In this document: positions 24,202 through 39,100 of the stretch, piece by piece
How the letters are laid out: each line of letters begins with the position of its first letter
How positions within the stretch are numbered: position 1 is the first letter of the stretch
Source: Syncephalis plumigaleata
Lineage: Eukaryota; Zoopagomycota; Zoopagomycetes; Zoopagales; Piptocephalidaceae
Direction: 5' to 3'
DNA: 64,000 nucleotides
Assembly (NCBI GenBank): GCA_025201365.1
Contig: JAIXMF010000002.1
Span: forward strand, 1,860,001 to 1,924,000
Translations under genes and position numbers: made by a program
Notes under the pieces: generated by a model
Seen by the model: the letters and a program-made list of their open reading frames with translations, nothing else
What the model was told of the DNA's origin: nothing
Database searches by the model: none

Positions 24202-27200
24202 ATGACAATACCAACATCTAGAATGCCAAAGCTCTCGACGCACAACCACAAGAGCATGGGAAAAGGCAAAAAATCCGTATTGACTAAACATCAAGAACAT
24301 GTTCGGCTCGCTTGTAACACAGCAGAATACAATGATCCAATGATATTGTCCAGCAATATTCCATGTAATGAATTGGCTGATGCATCTACTCTGGCCACTA
24401 CCGCATTGTTGTCCACAACAACAACAACCACAACAGAATCAGGATCGGCTCTACTAAATAATCGAATAGCCAATGCCGTGTCATCCATATCACATGCCAC
24501 TCGTTTATCTTTGAATTGCTCGGCTTTCCTCGTCGAGTGTTTCTTTGAAGGTGCCAAGTATGGCACGCAAACGGGACTTGATATTAGTCGACGTGCTTTA
24601 GTAGCGGCAGTGTCTTCGGCGCGTGATATACACCGACGAACACTATTGTCCAGTGATGATACGTCGAATGGCGGTCAAAATGAGCAGCAAAATGTTATGT
24701 CAACTGTAGATGATCCGTTCTATCAAGTGCTCGACAAATACACTAATCTCGGCATATACTACATACACTCGGCGTTCTCGCTAGCCGAACTCTTCACGCT
24801 TACCGGTGTCCATCTGACCGCCAGCACAATAACCCAGGGGCTTCGTGCGGCCGACGAATCCGTGCGTATTATCGATGGCTTGTTCGGCTCGACTGAACGT
24901 CACGCGCATTGGCGGCATTCGTTAGTCTGGTCAAAAAAGAGGTTTGCGCCGCAGTTGAGAACAACATGACGGGTGGTCAAGTGGATCCGGCGGTAGAACG
25001 TCTCGCTAAAGCGGGAACAATACGCACCATGGCAGGCATACTCAGGGCCTTAATGGCATATGCGTGTCTTCAAGCGGTTACATGGCGTCGACGTCGTTTA
25101 GATAGTGTTGCCGTGTTGATACACGAGTGTGAGGTCATCGACGGGGTGTGTCAGTCATCTTCAGGTCGTGCGAATGAGAGGACAATCGTTACATCCGTTG
25201 AAAGTTACGAGGAAAATTGTATAAGTAATAATGCTTGCGGTACAGCAAACGGTAGTATGCACATTGATGATTGTTCCAACTTGAGCAACGCGTCATTTGT
25301 CACATGCGCGTATGGTGAGATGGATGATGACGCATCTATCATGACTACGACAACGGTAATGGAACAAGAAATATTATGGGAGCTGGAATCGATGGTTAAT
25401 GATCTAGCTGCAAATACCAATGATGGTGCACCCAATGGAATAAATACGGAGATGACTACTACCAAGACTACTACTACAACGACGACGACCAAGACAATGA
25501 AAACCAAAAAGGCTGCAGCCGCCCCTAGCCAGGATACTCACAATAATCTATCGGGTGGCACGTATAGGAAGCAGACCATCAGTAGGCGTGTCTCATTAGA
25601 GGATTTATGTGGAAGTGATACGAAATACGCGAATGACGAGCATAGCATTCATGTTACTGAAGCGACGCAAGATACCGAGATACATACATCTGCCGACCAC
25701 AAGTCAGCAACTATTCGTCATCGTCGTCGTCGTACTAGTGTTACGAGTATGGCATCAGTACAAGGACAAGCGTTATCCGGTAATAACACCAGTTACAATG
25801 ATGACAGTGCAATGGAATCATCGGTGGTCGTGGAAGAGTTACCGGAAGACTTTGAGATAGTTCCATCGCAACATGACTACACGCCATGTCTACAAATATC
25901 CTCCAAGCAACCGCAAGTACTCGAGCCATCCGACAACGAGAGCAACAGCGTAGACACGTCAATCATCGAATATTTACACGATGATCACGACAAATTGGTT
26001 AATGTCGATGCACAGTCCAAATCGGATAATTCTCGTAGTCTACGAGGACTGGGCAATTTATTGGGTTCTGTAAATAGTGCATTTGCTAAAAAGACCAAAA
26101 AGGTCCGTGTTAAAATGGGAGGCAACAAATTGACATCGTCGAATACGGCCGTCACATCCAATGATGACAATCAAGCGGACACATCGCGATCTAAAGGCAA
26201 GCATGCTAAAGTGCTACCCAGTAATAGAAAGGAACTACTGCCGACTATCACTTCAAAGAGCACGAATGATGACGTGAGCGATAGGCAATGCCAATCGGAT
26301 GCTAGGGCTACAACCATCGAAAATGATCGTCAACTAGTTGTTAAACCGCCACTGGCAGTCGAACGAACTAGTAATCCAACGCATGCTGCCGGGTCAACCA
26401 ACACTGCTCAGAGAAAGCCTGCCTTCCCGCAAATGTCACTTATTAATTCGGCACAACGATTTATGCACTATGCATCGGCAGCTTACGGACCCGGTTTCCT
26501 TAATCTACTCGGTATGGCACGTCATCAACCGTTGCAGCACTTGGATAGTAATCATCCGGCGAATCATGCGGCATTTGCACGACATATCGGCATTCCATTG
26601 AGTGATGTTGTTCATTCATCGTATACACGCGCGCATGGAGCACCTTTGCTCAACTTGGAACCACAAATGCACTCCCTAGTCAATTACGTGTGTATTGATC
26701 GAGTGGCAAAGGCAATTGTACTAACACTACGTGGTACACTCGGTCTGAGTGATATACTGACGGATCTAACCTGTTCTTACGCGGAACTCACCCTGAACGG
26801 TCGTCGTTATCATACGCATAGCGGTATGCTGGAGAGTGCTCGTCTCTTGGCCGATCCTAATTCTGAAGTCGCGCAACAAGTCATGATGGCATTGCGCCGT
26901 GAACCGAATTTCGGACTAATTATATGTGGTCATTCCTTGGGAGGTGGTGTTGCTGCTCTACTCGCACTACTATGGTCTGAAGTAGCACCGAATACCGAAT
27001 CTAATGATGATGACGATGGCAATACTAATACGGATACTGCATGGCCACCTAGTCGACGATTCGTAACCGCCGCATCATCACCATTACCGACCGGTCGTCC
27101 TATTCGATGCTTTGCCTATGCATCACCTTGTGTTGCCGATACTAGTTTACTCAAATACGCGAGAGGATTGGTAACTACCATTGTTCATGGGCATGACATT

Positions 27201-28052
27201 GTACCGACATTGTCACTGGGCGTGCTCCACGATTTCAAGGCCATTTCCGTGTCGCTCTACGCGGAACACAAGTTAGCCGAGGATATTATCGCACGTTGCA
27301 TCGGCTTACGCAATGCTAATCCATCCGACGATGCTGCATCATCCAAGTTGAAAAAGCAGCCAAGCAATCCTTCTGAGCCCGGAATGCTAAAACGAGCGCA
27401 AACAATGCCCAATCATATATCGATGTCGTCAACCTCGCGTAACAACGCAAATTCGAAGATGTTCGACGGAAACCAACGCCAGCTGGATCAAGCAGACTGG
27501 TATTGGTCGTTGATTAAAACGTTACAAGCGGATATGACGGCGCGTAAGCTTTATCCCCCAGGCGATGTGTACGTCGTGGAATCATCACAGGAGCACTATC
27601 TCGAAAAAGGGGATGACAAGCCACGCAATTGCATACGTGCTCGTATGATGCATGTTCTACGAGTGGAGGAGCGATTCGGCGAGTTGATCTTCGCCAAACG
27701 AATGCTGTCAGATCATGCTCCCACCGGCTACGAGCGATGTCTCGATGCATTGGCTAGCGATAATAAATCTTCGCTTGACGTATCCACCACCGATGACCGT
27801 AGCTTGTTGGTCGTATCCGACAACAGGCCAAAGGCTCATACCATGCCAGTGGCAGTATCGCGTATGGAGTCGCAAGCATTGCCACATCCGTCATCATCAT
27901 CGACGGATTTGCACGCCATCAATGACTACTCGATGTGCATGGAGGACGTTGAGATGCTGGATGCTGATGTACGACCACTTCATAGCAAGGGCGATGCTAA
28001 TTACGTCCATTGCACTGCCACACTGTTAAAACCGGAATTACCCCCACGTTAG
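24202..28052 (+). CDS. sn1-type diacylglycerol lipase-like (class 3 lipase)
   Basis: This is a large lipase of the DAGL/lipase-3 kind, expected to cleave diacylglycerol at membranes, about 1283 residues without introns. The N-terminal conserved part contains LNCSAFLVECFFEGAKYGTQ and YTNLGIYYIHSAFSLAELF. A long disordered middle follows, with poly-Thr near 25450-25490. The catalytic part carries IVLTLRGTLGLSDILTDL, the nucleophile elbow ICGHSLGGGVAAL (Ser near residue 910), CFAYASPCV and VHGHDIVPTLSLG with the likely Asp. The reading frame changes once, at about 24896: restoring one A to the AA run gives TETSRALAAFVSLVKKEV, which fits the family. The second block has no ATG of its own, so I treat this as one gene. 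The start is the ATG at 24202. Confidence 0.88.
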
Positions 28053-30261
28053 AATGACCGTTATGACATTTATTCAATCCTTTTTATTTTATTATTGTTT
28101 TGTTTAATTATGTTTTAATAAATTGATTTTAATAGCTGTTATTTTACTTATTACAAACGTGAAACACGCATGCATGTTTGTTACAATCAATATTTATGAG
28201 AAACATGATATCCTTATCCTTAGCGTATATCGCTCCATAGGAATGTACACTGCTAAGGCTGCGAATGACGGATAAGAAATAACTGTGCCGTCCTACTCAT
28301 GTGAATGGCACGCCATATTTATCAAAGGAGCTTTTTTCGTAACCATTCTAAAAATAAGCGTCCTTCGGGGAGGACACCTGTCATGAGATCGCACTATGGT
28401 CATACAGAGAGGATATCCACCATTTCGACAGTCGTATCCACATATATCCACACACCACACACACACACACACGTACATTTATCAACTTGACTATGGCAGG
28501 CTCGCTACCATCCATTAGTTATCACTATCACCAGTTGTATTTACTCAGTGATTAATTGTGGATACGAAAGGCTTAAAAATAGCGAGTTATGTTGTACCAA
28601 CTTGGCCTTTTTTCCTCGATAGATGGTATATCACACTCTGGAGCAAAGTCCCAATGGCTTAACAAAATGAGGGCAAACTTCACTGACCTTCTCTCGCTTT
28701 CTTTATCCCGCGGTCTCTTGTTTGCTGGTTATTTTATCGTGCTTCTACATCACAATTCATTGTATCTTGTCTCCTATTTATCTCGTTACTCTTATCGTGA
28801 TTATTATAGCACTATCTTTATATAACAAGCACACACACACAAAAGCATATTGCATACGCATACGCACACAATAGTTAACGCAAATTAACCGAGGGCATCC
28901 ATTAGTTTATTATTATTAGTAGTGATAGTGATAGTAGTTGTGGTGCTTATCTGTAGTCGCGCACTCATTTCCGACACAACCGGTTCCCCTCAATGGAAGA
29001 TCATCTCCCCTAGTCTGCGTAAACACTTGACATTCACCACACACACACACACACACACACACAAGAATTCAGCCTTTGCTCTCTTGCTAGTTTGAAGTGT
29101 CTATCTGCATGCACAATAGGACAGCGTGTGTTTGACGGTCCTCCCATTTCTCGCATTAAGCATCATCGTTATTCGTTATATCATTGGTCGCTACCAAAGA
29201 CCTGTCCATTTTGTTGCTTTTCGCCCTTCCAATTTTCGTGCCTTCTCTTTCTTATTATCTTTTTATTTTATTAAGTGGGCCAACAAGTTAACGTTCTGTT
29301 ATTTCTACTGGTTGTCGTTTTGTCATTATTGTCGTTGCCATCAACGTCACCCGAAAGACACGGTCAGTTGCCCTAAAGCGCACAAGGTAGGTGTGGACCG
29401 TGACTGACTGACTGACTGACTGACTGACTGACTAGCCAGCTAGTTAGTTCATGTAGCGTGTCACTTGTCATCTCACGTCGAAATTCTCATCTTACTTTTC
29501 ACTCATTATTAACGCACATTATAAAACAATAGCATTTCCCTTTTATTAACTCCAATCAACCAACAAACCAATCACTCGTTTCATTCGGCGGCTATTTAAA
29601 TAGACCGCTTCCGACATTTTCATTACCTCTTGACTTCATACTATTAGTAAGTGTATTGTACCTAATGTGATGACGGTATTGTCTGTCGTGTCTACATGAG
29701 TTGTCTTGGTTAGTACTGATGTCTCGGTTGTAACGAACGAGATGTCGGGCATTGGCGTGTCTAGCTTGGCGGACACTTAAGAATAGTTTAAGTGTTTGCA
29801 ACATGTTGCCATATTGTTATAATCATTTATTCAGTTTTATCTCCGACACGAACTATCGTTATTTTAGCATTAATGTTTGTATATATATAAAAGACTGCTC
29901 AGCTAACTAAGCGTACCATCATCCTTTAGATAATCGGTAGAGTTTTTGCCAAGTGCCTCCGTATTAGCTCTTGGCTGTGTGGCAATCGTAGTGTATTTGC
30001 CTCTCTTCTCTCTCTCTCTTTCTAATTGTCCCCTTGCACATATCCTACCTACTTGCTTAGGCTAGGCGTCATTTTTATCGGATTACCGACCACGTTGGAG
30101 CTAAGAAGAAGTAGACGACGACGGCGACGACGATAAAGAGGAAGAGATTGGCTGTGCTAGTCTTTTCATCTTAGTTTCTCTTTCTTTCTTTCTTTCTAAA
30201 GTGTTCACTTTATCGCTGTCACTTCTTTATCGCTCTCCATACCAGCATAGTTCATTAGAAG
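28053..30261. other. Intergenic, upstream of chitin synthase B
   Basis: This 2.2-kb, T-rich and repeat-rich region precedes chitin synthase B. It has CA runs (28453-28472, 29038-29063), a (GACT)n run and pyrimidine tracts close to the CHS start (about 30004-30024 and 30175-30200), typical of a fungal promoter and 5' UTR. No gene is supported. Confidence 0.55.
29401..29433. repeat. (GACT)n microsatellite
   Basis: Eight tandem TGAC units in the promoter-side region of chitin synthase B. Confidence 0.9.
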
Positions 30262-33200
30262 ATGTCGGGTAGACGTCAGGGGCGAGATACGTCAACCTCA
30301 TCAGTGGATCGACATGATCTGGTCGCCTTGGACGCACCGAGTGACACCGATATAGTTCAAACGCTACAGGATCGCTATTCCCGTGATACTGTCTATACAC
30401 GCCTCGGAGCGCGTGCTATCGTGTCCGTGAATCCCGGTCAGCCGTTATCAAATGTCAACGATGCCACCTGCGAGGAATATGTGGCGGAATACCGGGACAC
30501 AAGTGGTCAGCGTCGCATTCTTGAGCCACATCTCTTTCAGTTGACGGCCAATGCCTATTTGCACATGCGTCGTACGGGTACCGACCAGTCAATCATATTC
30601 TAGTAAGTGGGAATGACATGCCATTGTAGTATGTGGACACAACGACTAACACTAGTACCACTGTTATTGCCATGTTCATTCAGCGGTGAGACTGGAAGCG
30701 GTAAATCGGAAAGCAAGAAGCTTGTATTCAAGTATCTGTCCATGCTACGCGCACAATCCAAGAAGGAGGCACGCATGGTGAAGCAGATCCAGAGTGCGTC
30801 CGATATCGTCGAGGCATTCGGCCATGCCAGCACAGCTAATAACGGCAATGCATCGCGTGTCGGCACATTCACCGAGATTGCCTTCAATGATCGTGGCCGC
30901 ATTATCGGCTCGAAACTACTCGATTACACGCTTGAAAAGTCGCGTGTAGCCGTGCAACAAACAGGCGAGCGAAACTTTAACGTGTTCTACCAGCTGATCG
31001 GAGGAGCATCGGACGAGGAGCGTCAGCGATGGCGTCTAGAAGATGCGGCCACCTACGGCTATCTCGGTCGACAGGTGAACTCGCGCCAACCGACGACACA
31101 GGATGCCACGGCATTCGAGGATTTACGCTCGTCGCTGAAATCGATCGGCCTAGGCAAGAAGATCCAATCGCAGATATTCCGCTGTTTAGCCGGTATTCTT
31201 CATTTGGGCAGTATCCAGTTCACGGATCCCAGTCGCCAGACCACCGAGGAGTCGGCGTACGTTCGGAACGACGAGGTATTGGCCACGGCCGCCGAGTTGT
31301 TTGGACTGCACGCGCGTGCATTGGAAGGCGTGCTCACGTACAAGACACAGCTGATCAAGTCGGAAATGTGCACGCTCTTCCTCAATGCCGAGCAGTGCGG
31401 TCGACAGCGCGATGATCTTGCACGATCGTTGTACGGCCTCTATTCTCGTGGCTGATCGAGCAGATCAACAGCAAGCTATGCACGGACTCACAAGCCTATT
31501 TCATCGGTGTACTCGATCTTATCGGTATCAAACGGATCGCGTTGCTCGTAGCGGAAGCGGACTGGGATTCGAGAGCTTTTTGTCGAACTTTGCGTGCGAA
31601 CGCCTGCACAACTTTATGCTCCACGAGATATTCATCGCAGGCAGCGACGACATGAGCAGTGATGGCGTGCGTATACCACGCGTCGAATACGTCGACAACG
31701 CGCCGTGTCTCGATCTGTTCATGAAACCGCGTCGTGGTCTATTTGGACTTATGGACAAGGAAGCGTCGCGTTCGGCCAACATCCGACCGCCACTGATGAG
31801 CAATTCTTGCAAGCGTTCAACAAGCAACACTCGGCACACGACAACTATCTGGTGGTGCCGAATCGTCACAATGCCTTTGCCGTTCAACACTTTGCCGGTC
31901 AGGTCACCTATGACGTGGACCGATTTGCGGACAAGAATGCCGACTTGCTCAGTGCCGATTTCGTGCAGCTGTTCCGAGGTAATGGTGGCGATCTACCAGG
32001 ATCGGCCAACGCCTTTATCACCAATCTATTCGAAGGCAAGTCGGTGGAGACCGAGACGCACGCACGCGACAACGGCATCATTGTGGCGGCACGTCAGTCG
32101 GCCAAGCCAACCCGATCACCCAGCACGCGTCGTATGCGCAAGGCCGATGATGCTGAGGCCGACGACGTCGACGAAGACGACAGCAAGAGCAAGAAGGGCA
32201 AGAAGGGCACCAAGAAGGAGAAGGCAGGCAAGACGATTGGTGTGGGCACGCAATGCAGCAAAGCCATCGGCGAGCTAGTCGACACACTCGAGGATACCAT
32301 GTCGTGGTTCGTGCTATGCATACGACCGAATGACCAAGCGCGGGCCGGCAAATTCGACAGCAAGTACGTGCGAGCACAGGTCCGCTACCTGCAACTGGCC
32401 GAGATTGCTCAGCGTCGCTCGGTCGAGTATATGGCGAACTTTACGCACAACGAGTTTATCGATCGCTACGCCATTGTACTTGCACCGATGGGCATCGAGT
32501 CGAGCAGACAACCACGCGCCAAGATCGAGGCAGCAGGAGAGATATTCGGCTGGACACCGCGCGAGATGTGCATTGGCAACAAGCGTGTCTGGCTGAACGA
32601 TTCAGCCTGGCGTGATCTCGAGGATAATCTACGTGCGGCCGAGAATGATACACGTCGCCGCAATAAGGAAGGTGGCGGCATGGACGATAACATGTCAACC
32701 TACAGCGGTATGACCGGTTATGGTGGAGGAGGTATGTTAGCGCCACCACGAGCTCTTGGATTACCGGGTGCACCATCTGTCTTCTCCGATGATCAACAAT
32801 CGTATGTGAGCGATGACGACGCCAATGGTTCGGCATATGGGACCATCGAGGCGGCAGTTCACCATATGCAGGATCCTCGGCAGGCGACTACGAAATGCGT
32901 AAACGTAATGGCGGCGGTATGGCAAGTAGCGCAGGCGATCACGGCGACGGAAATGTCTTAATTGAACAGGAAGAAGAGGAGAAACCAAAAATGACAGGAG
33001 AACGCCGTCGATGGTTGTGTCTTACCTGGCTTCTAACCTGGTGGATCCCGTCATTCTGTCTAGGATGGTGTGGCATGAAGCGAAAAGACATAAGAATGGC
33101 ATGGCGTGAAAAGGTCGCACTATGTATCATTATTCTTTTCGCATGTCTGGTCATGTTGTTCTTTATTATCATACTCGGTAAACTGATCTGTCCACGTCAA

Positions 33201-36100
33201 GATATTCTCACTATTGTCGAATTGAACGAACAAGTGAAGGAGAAACCCAAACCTTTAACGGCAATTAGAGGCGAGATTATGGATCTTTACAAGGTCCCAA
33301 TCCATGCAGGCATCACGCGTAATCAATTACTTGACGAGGCCAATGGTTTCGCCGGTAAAGACTCGTCCATATTGTTCCCGGTTCAAGCTAGCACCTTATG
33401 TGATGGCGTCGATGGCAGTAAAAACATCGACTTGGCTTTGTCATTTTCGAACAAAACTATACAAGGAGCCGTTGATAACGCACACGATTTCCGATGGTAT
33501 ACCGGAAAATCCTTTGGTGTCGGAGAGTCCGATAAATACTCCACATTCATGAAGATTCTACGGAACACAGCGCGTGTAGCTTATGTCGGTTGGGATCCAA
33601 ATGATTTGAAGTCCAACACAAATGTGGCTAGCACCTACTACGTTATTATCGACAAACAAGTCTTCGATCTTACGAAATACATGGCCAACGACGTTTACTA
33701 CCTTTACCCAGAAGATACACGCGGACCAAACCCAGGCCAAGTCGTCGATTTTCTTGGACAGGAATTTGCTTCGCTCGTCAAGTCTAATCCGGGTAACGAT
33801 ATTACGGAGAATTTCAACAGGATGTTCGCTGGACGGCCCACGGAGAAGAATCGTATTAAAGTTTGTCTGCGAAACCTGTTCTTTGCGGGTGTGATTGATT
33901 TCCGTAGAAGCGCTCGATGCGTGTTTGCTTCTTACATTTTGCTTGCTGTAACTGTTATTATGGTTATGATCATTTTCTTCAAGTTCCTTGCAGCACTGCA
34001 ATTGACCAGTCGACGAGATCCAGAGGAGCATGATCGATTTGTTATCTGTCAAGTACCATGCTACACGGAAGGCGAGGAATCACTAAAAGACACGATCGAT
34101 TCATTGGCCGTGCTCAAGTATGACGATAAACGAAAGCTCATGTTTATTATTTGCGACGGTATGATTGTTGGTTCGGCAATGATCGGCCAACACCGCGCAT
34201 TGTGCTGGATATCCTCGGTGCCGATCCCAGCATTGATCCGGAGCCGCTTAGTTTCTTGTCGCTCGGTGAAGGTATCAAGCAGCACAACATGGGCAAGGTG
34301 TACACCGGTCTGTACGAGTGCAAGGGCCACGTTGTGCCGTATATCGTGGTGGTGAAAGTGGGCCGACCCAGCGAACGCGCCAGACCCGGCAATCGAGGCA
34401 AGCGTGACTCGCAGTTGATTCTCATGCGCTTTTTCAATGCCGTCCACTTTAACTCGGAAATGACACCGCTCGAACTGGAGATGTACCACCAGATCAAGAA
34501 TGTCATCGGCGTTGATCCCAGTTTCTACGAATACGTACTCATGGTGGACGCCGACACGTTTATCCTTCCCGACTCGCTTAACCGTATGGTCAGCGCCATG
34601 TTGCACGACCAGAAGATTGTCGGTATTTGCGGCGAGACACAACTGGCTAATCCTAAGGCCACCTGGATCACGATGATTCAAGTGTACGAGTACTACATCT
34701 CGCATCACATGGCCAAGGCATTCGAGTCGTTGTTCGGCTCGGTTACTTGTTTGCCGGGTTGTTTCTCCATGTACCGCATACGAGCACCGGTCAAGAACAA
34801 GCCATTGCTCGTGGCGAATCAGCTTATCGAGGAATACTCGGAGAATCGTGTCGACACGCTGCACAAGAAGAATCTGCTATCGCTTGGTGAGGATCGTTAC
34901 CTGACCACGCTATTGTTGAAGCACTTCCCCATGAACAAGACCTCGTTCACCAGTGACGCGCAATGCCGTACAAATGCACCGGATACCTGGTCCATCCTCC
35001 TTTCACAGCGTCGTCGATGGATCAACTCGACTGTTCATAATCTCGTGGAACTCGTCTCACTGCCACGTCTATGTGGTTTCTGCTGTTTCTCTATGCGATT
35101 CGTGGTATTTATTGATCTGTTCTCTACTATGGTTGCACCAGCTGCTCTTGTCTACATAGGATATTTGATTTATGTCGGTATTACGGAAGGTACCAAGGAG
35201 GTTAAAATATCATTTATTCTATTTGGTGTTATTTACGGTTTACAAGCAATCATCTTTTTACTACGTCGTAAATGGGAACATATCGGTTACATGATCATCT
35301 CCATTCTTGCACTGCCATTATTCTCGTTCTTTATTCCAGTCTACTCATTCTGGCATTTCGATGACTTCTCCTGGGGTAGCACACGTCTAGTAGTTGGCGA
35401 CAATGGCGGCAAGAAGTATATCTCAGCAGATGACGAGAAATTCGATCCTCGCGTTATTCCTCGTAAGAAGTGGAGCGACTATGAACAGGAACTATGGGAG
35501 GTCGGTTCGCAACACTCGCATAAATCTAGTGCCACCGCTGTTACCCATAGCTCGCAAGGCTCACATCGCTCTCGTGGTCATCATCCAAGCGATTATGGTG
35601 CATTCGCAGGTACTGGAGCTCCTTCCGTCATGGGCATGGAGCAGAACTACCGACAAAGCAGCTATTCTGTTACGAAGCCGGGCATGAGTGCAAACGATCG
35701 ACGAACATCCCAGGCACTCACCATCGACAATAATATGATGGGCGGTAGCTTCAGCCAGGATATGTACGGCGGACAGCAGGGATACAATAACAACACGTAT
35801 GGCCGTCCAGGCAGTGTCGCCTATAGTAACTACGCTGCTGGCGTTGGTGTTGCTCATTCCGTGGGAGCACCATCGGTTATCATGGACTTTGACGGCAACA
35901 ATGGTGCAGGTGCTGGCGGATATCCAACTGATGCTCAAATCCTCAGTGAAATCCGTCGAATTCTTTCTACTGCTGATCTGATGACCGTAACAAAGAAACA
36001 AGTTCGCGAGGAGCTCACGGCCTTCTTCGGTGTGGATATGATGCCCAAGAAGGATTATATCAATGTTTGCATCGAGCAAATCTTGCAAGGCAAATTATAG
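30262..36100 (+). CDS. Chitin synthase with myosin motor domain, copy B, five frame breaks
   Basis: This is the paralogue of copy A, with the same two-exon structure (30262-30602, then 30684 onward) and an 81-bp intron that differs from A's at only two bases. Corrected length is about 1920 residues. It keeps the P-loop [16 protein letters not shown], a cytochrome-b5-like region, DADTF, EDRYLT, QRRRW and the DEK_C-type tail. Against A, single bases appear lost at about 31440 (T), 31525 (C), 31791 (G), 32846 (G) and 34176 (T), each splitting the ORF. Coding is otherwise well conserved, including in regions where A and B differ strongly, so selection has acted on B. That favours consensus errors over decay, but a young pseudogene cannot be excluded. 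It stands head to head with A, 19.4 kb away. Confidence 0.92.
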
Positions 36101-39100
36101 ATAGACTCATGTTGTTGAGTTGCGTTGATGAATGTCATCTATCATCATCATTATAATTATTATAATTACATTACTATTACTATTACCGATTTATAATGGT
36201 GATATATATATGTATGTGTGTGTCTCGCTTATACGAATTTGACCATATTGTTTCTCGTTAAGAAATTGATGTTTAATGGCAATTGCTGCCGTTTATAATT
36301 TCTTTCTTAAGCGCTAATTTTCCTATTTCATTTCTTTGTTTCATTTTAATGTGCATGCTGGTAATACGACTTGCATGTTCTTCATCCCGTATAAGCTTTA
36401 TTATTATTATTATTAGTGAAGTACTTGCGGTAATAAATTGCCATTAGCGTAGTTTCCGTTTTTCCAGTTTGTCGCGTGTTTATGTGTGAACGCGTATGCG
36501 CTAGTTGGCGTGTAAATAAGACGTAAGAAAACAATCGGTAAAATGAATAGTGACTTGATGCACACATACATACAATCGAACGGTATTCCCGAGGATTTTA
36601 CAACTGATGTTACGGATGTTTCATGATGGCATTTTAATAACTCCTACAGTTTTATTAGCAGCATAGGACAACATGGTTCAACTAATTAGAACTTGTCTCC
36701 ATTGTTCCGAAGTCATGGTTGGCAACGGAATATATACTATGACTTGACACAGGATAATGTGAAGTAACCGTGCAACACTCGTGCGGTACTTGCTCAATTA
36801 ATTTTTCTTTTCAACAATTACTTCATGTCATATAAGATAACATATCGCGTTTTTACCAAAGAAAACATGCAAAACGTGAATAATGTGGCACAATGGTATT
36901 TTTCTTTGGGTTAGAGGACATCATTGAGGTTACGCCACTTGAGTGTTGTAACCGCAATTAGTGATTAATATTGAAATAAATACCACAATTTATGTTAGCT
37001 ACCGTCTCTATCGCGTACGTAAACGTTAATATGCTTTGGTGTCGTTCATTAAACGATAGCTGGAAACAATCGACGAGGCCTCATATCATCGAGGCTTTCT
37101 ACGATGTTTGACTGAATGCTGTTTAATGATTTCTCCAATCCAATCTAGGCGGCACGCAGATTGTGACTTCCTTACAATGTAGTGTTGTTTTATAATGTGA
37201 AAACACTTGTACCAAGGTGGTACCTGCTTTATTCGTACATGTTCTGTAGTATATCATTATTTGTTTGCGTTGGTAAAAGGTGTATGTATGCAGACATGTG
37301 TGTGTTTGTGTGCGCCTTTTGTTTGCATTGAAGAAACGAGGAATTGGCTATTCTTGCCAGAGGTATCGACACTGACACGCTAGTGTTACTGATACAGAAA
37401 GTAGCCTGCTCCAAAGTGGCAGCGTAACACTTGACTCAAGCGGATTGGTTCCACTGGCAAGGATAGCCGCAAGCCACGGAACAGGCTGTAAGAGGTGGTA
37501 TCGGGTCAGTTTTCAACACAAAACCTATTATCACACGACTGCAATATGCAGACAGTTTTATCGACCAAAGGCGGATTGGTGTACGCGACGATTGCCAGCC
37601 ATAAGTAATGATGCATCAGAAAGATGGAATGGCAATAGAGTTTGGCATGATAATGATGTGGTACCAAAGTTTACTCGCGTGATCATAGATATCTATAGAA
37701 AGAGGAAGAGGGAGGGAGGGAGAAAGAGAGGTTGTGTGTGTGCGTGTGTGTGTGTACGCGCGGATGTATGGATGTTGCGAATCATCAAGTGCCACGGGAC
37801 TGTCGGATGTCGTGGATCGTTCAGTTGAATGGTAGGTTGAATGACGAGGGAAGGAGAGAGGAAAACTAGAATGCTAATGGATGGAGAGGAATATGCCATC
37901 ATTCCTATCGCATGGTTGGCCAATTCCAAAGTGGGACAATCTTGGATTAAACGCCAGGTTCCAGATGGAGAAGGAAAGAAAAGGAGAGGAGGAGAGGACG
38001 AAAGAGCGAGTGAGCGAGAGAGAAGGCATGCTAACAATGACTGGAAAAAGAAATAGTCGCTGATGTCATATTAAACTGATGCCATTTCGGAATAGCCTAT
38101 TTATATCGCGACTTATTATCACTATGCGGTTCAACCACACACACACACACACACATACACACATATATACGCGCTCACTCACATTCACACTTGAAAGAAG
38201 AGCTGAAGTCTTTGTTTCCTCGTATAGTCAACGTCGTTTGTTATTGCACTCTTTCAGTCATTTTTTGGATACTATCTACTAAGTTTAGTCATCATCATCA
38301 TCATCGTTATCATCATTGCCATATCCATATACACACATATACATACAAGTATTGACATTTACTTTGATATTTGTTGGCAATTCTTTATTGACAATTTATC
38401 ATTAAAGTAACGTACGCTACTTTATTTCTTCGTATTATATGTTATTCCACATCAATCAGTACTACAATCGTTTAAGGTAAGGGTACTAGAAATATGCGGA
38501 TGCTGCTATGCCACTTTATGATATGCCAAGTTTTATGTAGACAGGCATCACCTTACTCTTATAAAGTATGTTTGATGATGATGATGATGATGTGCTGCTG
38601 CTGATGCTGCTACCACTCTCCTACTACTTTATGGTCAATTGGAAAGCAGTAAAGTGTGTCGGGTGTGGGTATCCATTTCGTTGGAATACCGGTTTCTGCT
38701 GAATTGGAACGTAAGCAGCATTGTGATTTTTAGGCACGTGCATGGATGGTAAAGAACGGGTACCAACAGATAGATGATTGTTGAATAGAGAGAGAGAATG
38801 AGGATGCTCAGTGGTGAGAATTGGTTGCGCACCCAGGTCCAACTTGTGTGCGTGTTGTGTACCCGTGATTGGTATATTTTTTTGCTATACTGGACAATGT
38901 TTTTGTCTGTTGTTTTCTCTAAACATCGTTCCTCCTCTACTCCAGCAAACGTTTACCTTTCTCTACTCGCGTGTAGTGCGCGTCTACTTGTCAAGTCAAT
39001 CGTGATTATTGTATGTACGGATAAAGATTCGACTGTCTGCGGTTAAAAAAAACGCCGACTACCGCTTGTGGCCGTTTCATTATTCCAAGTATACTCATCC

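Noticed and set aside
24909-28052. Second lipase ORF as a separate gene
   Set aside because: It begins at a TTG, overlaps the first ORF, and family sequence continues across the junction if one base is restored; treated as one gene.
29401-29433. Regular short repeats considered as a CRISPR-like or satellite array
   Set aside because: Simple tetranucleotide tandem repeat without spacers, in a eukaryotic context.
30600-30902. Minus-strand ORF overlapping the first intron of chitin synthase B (and its twin at 10217-10519)
   Set aside because: Complement of the motor-domain exon; duplicated only because the two CHS copies share that block.
37346-37468. 15-base imperfect inverted pair (GGCTATTCTTGCCAG at 37346 and CTGGCAAGGATAGCC at 37454)
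   Set aside because: Single mismatch, but short and about 95 bp apart, with no flanking duplication or extension; may be chance.
37445-37828. 127-codon plus-strand ORF in the gene-poor region
   Set aside because: Its end is a translated GT repeat (CVCACVCV), and no family or splice support was found.
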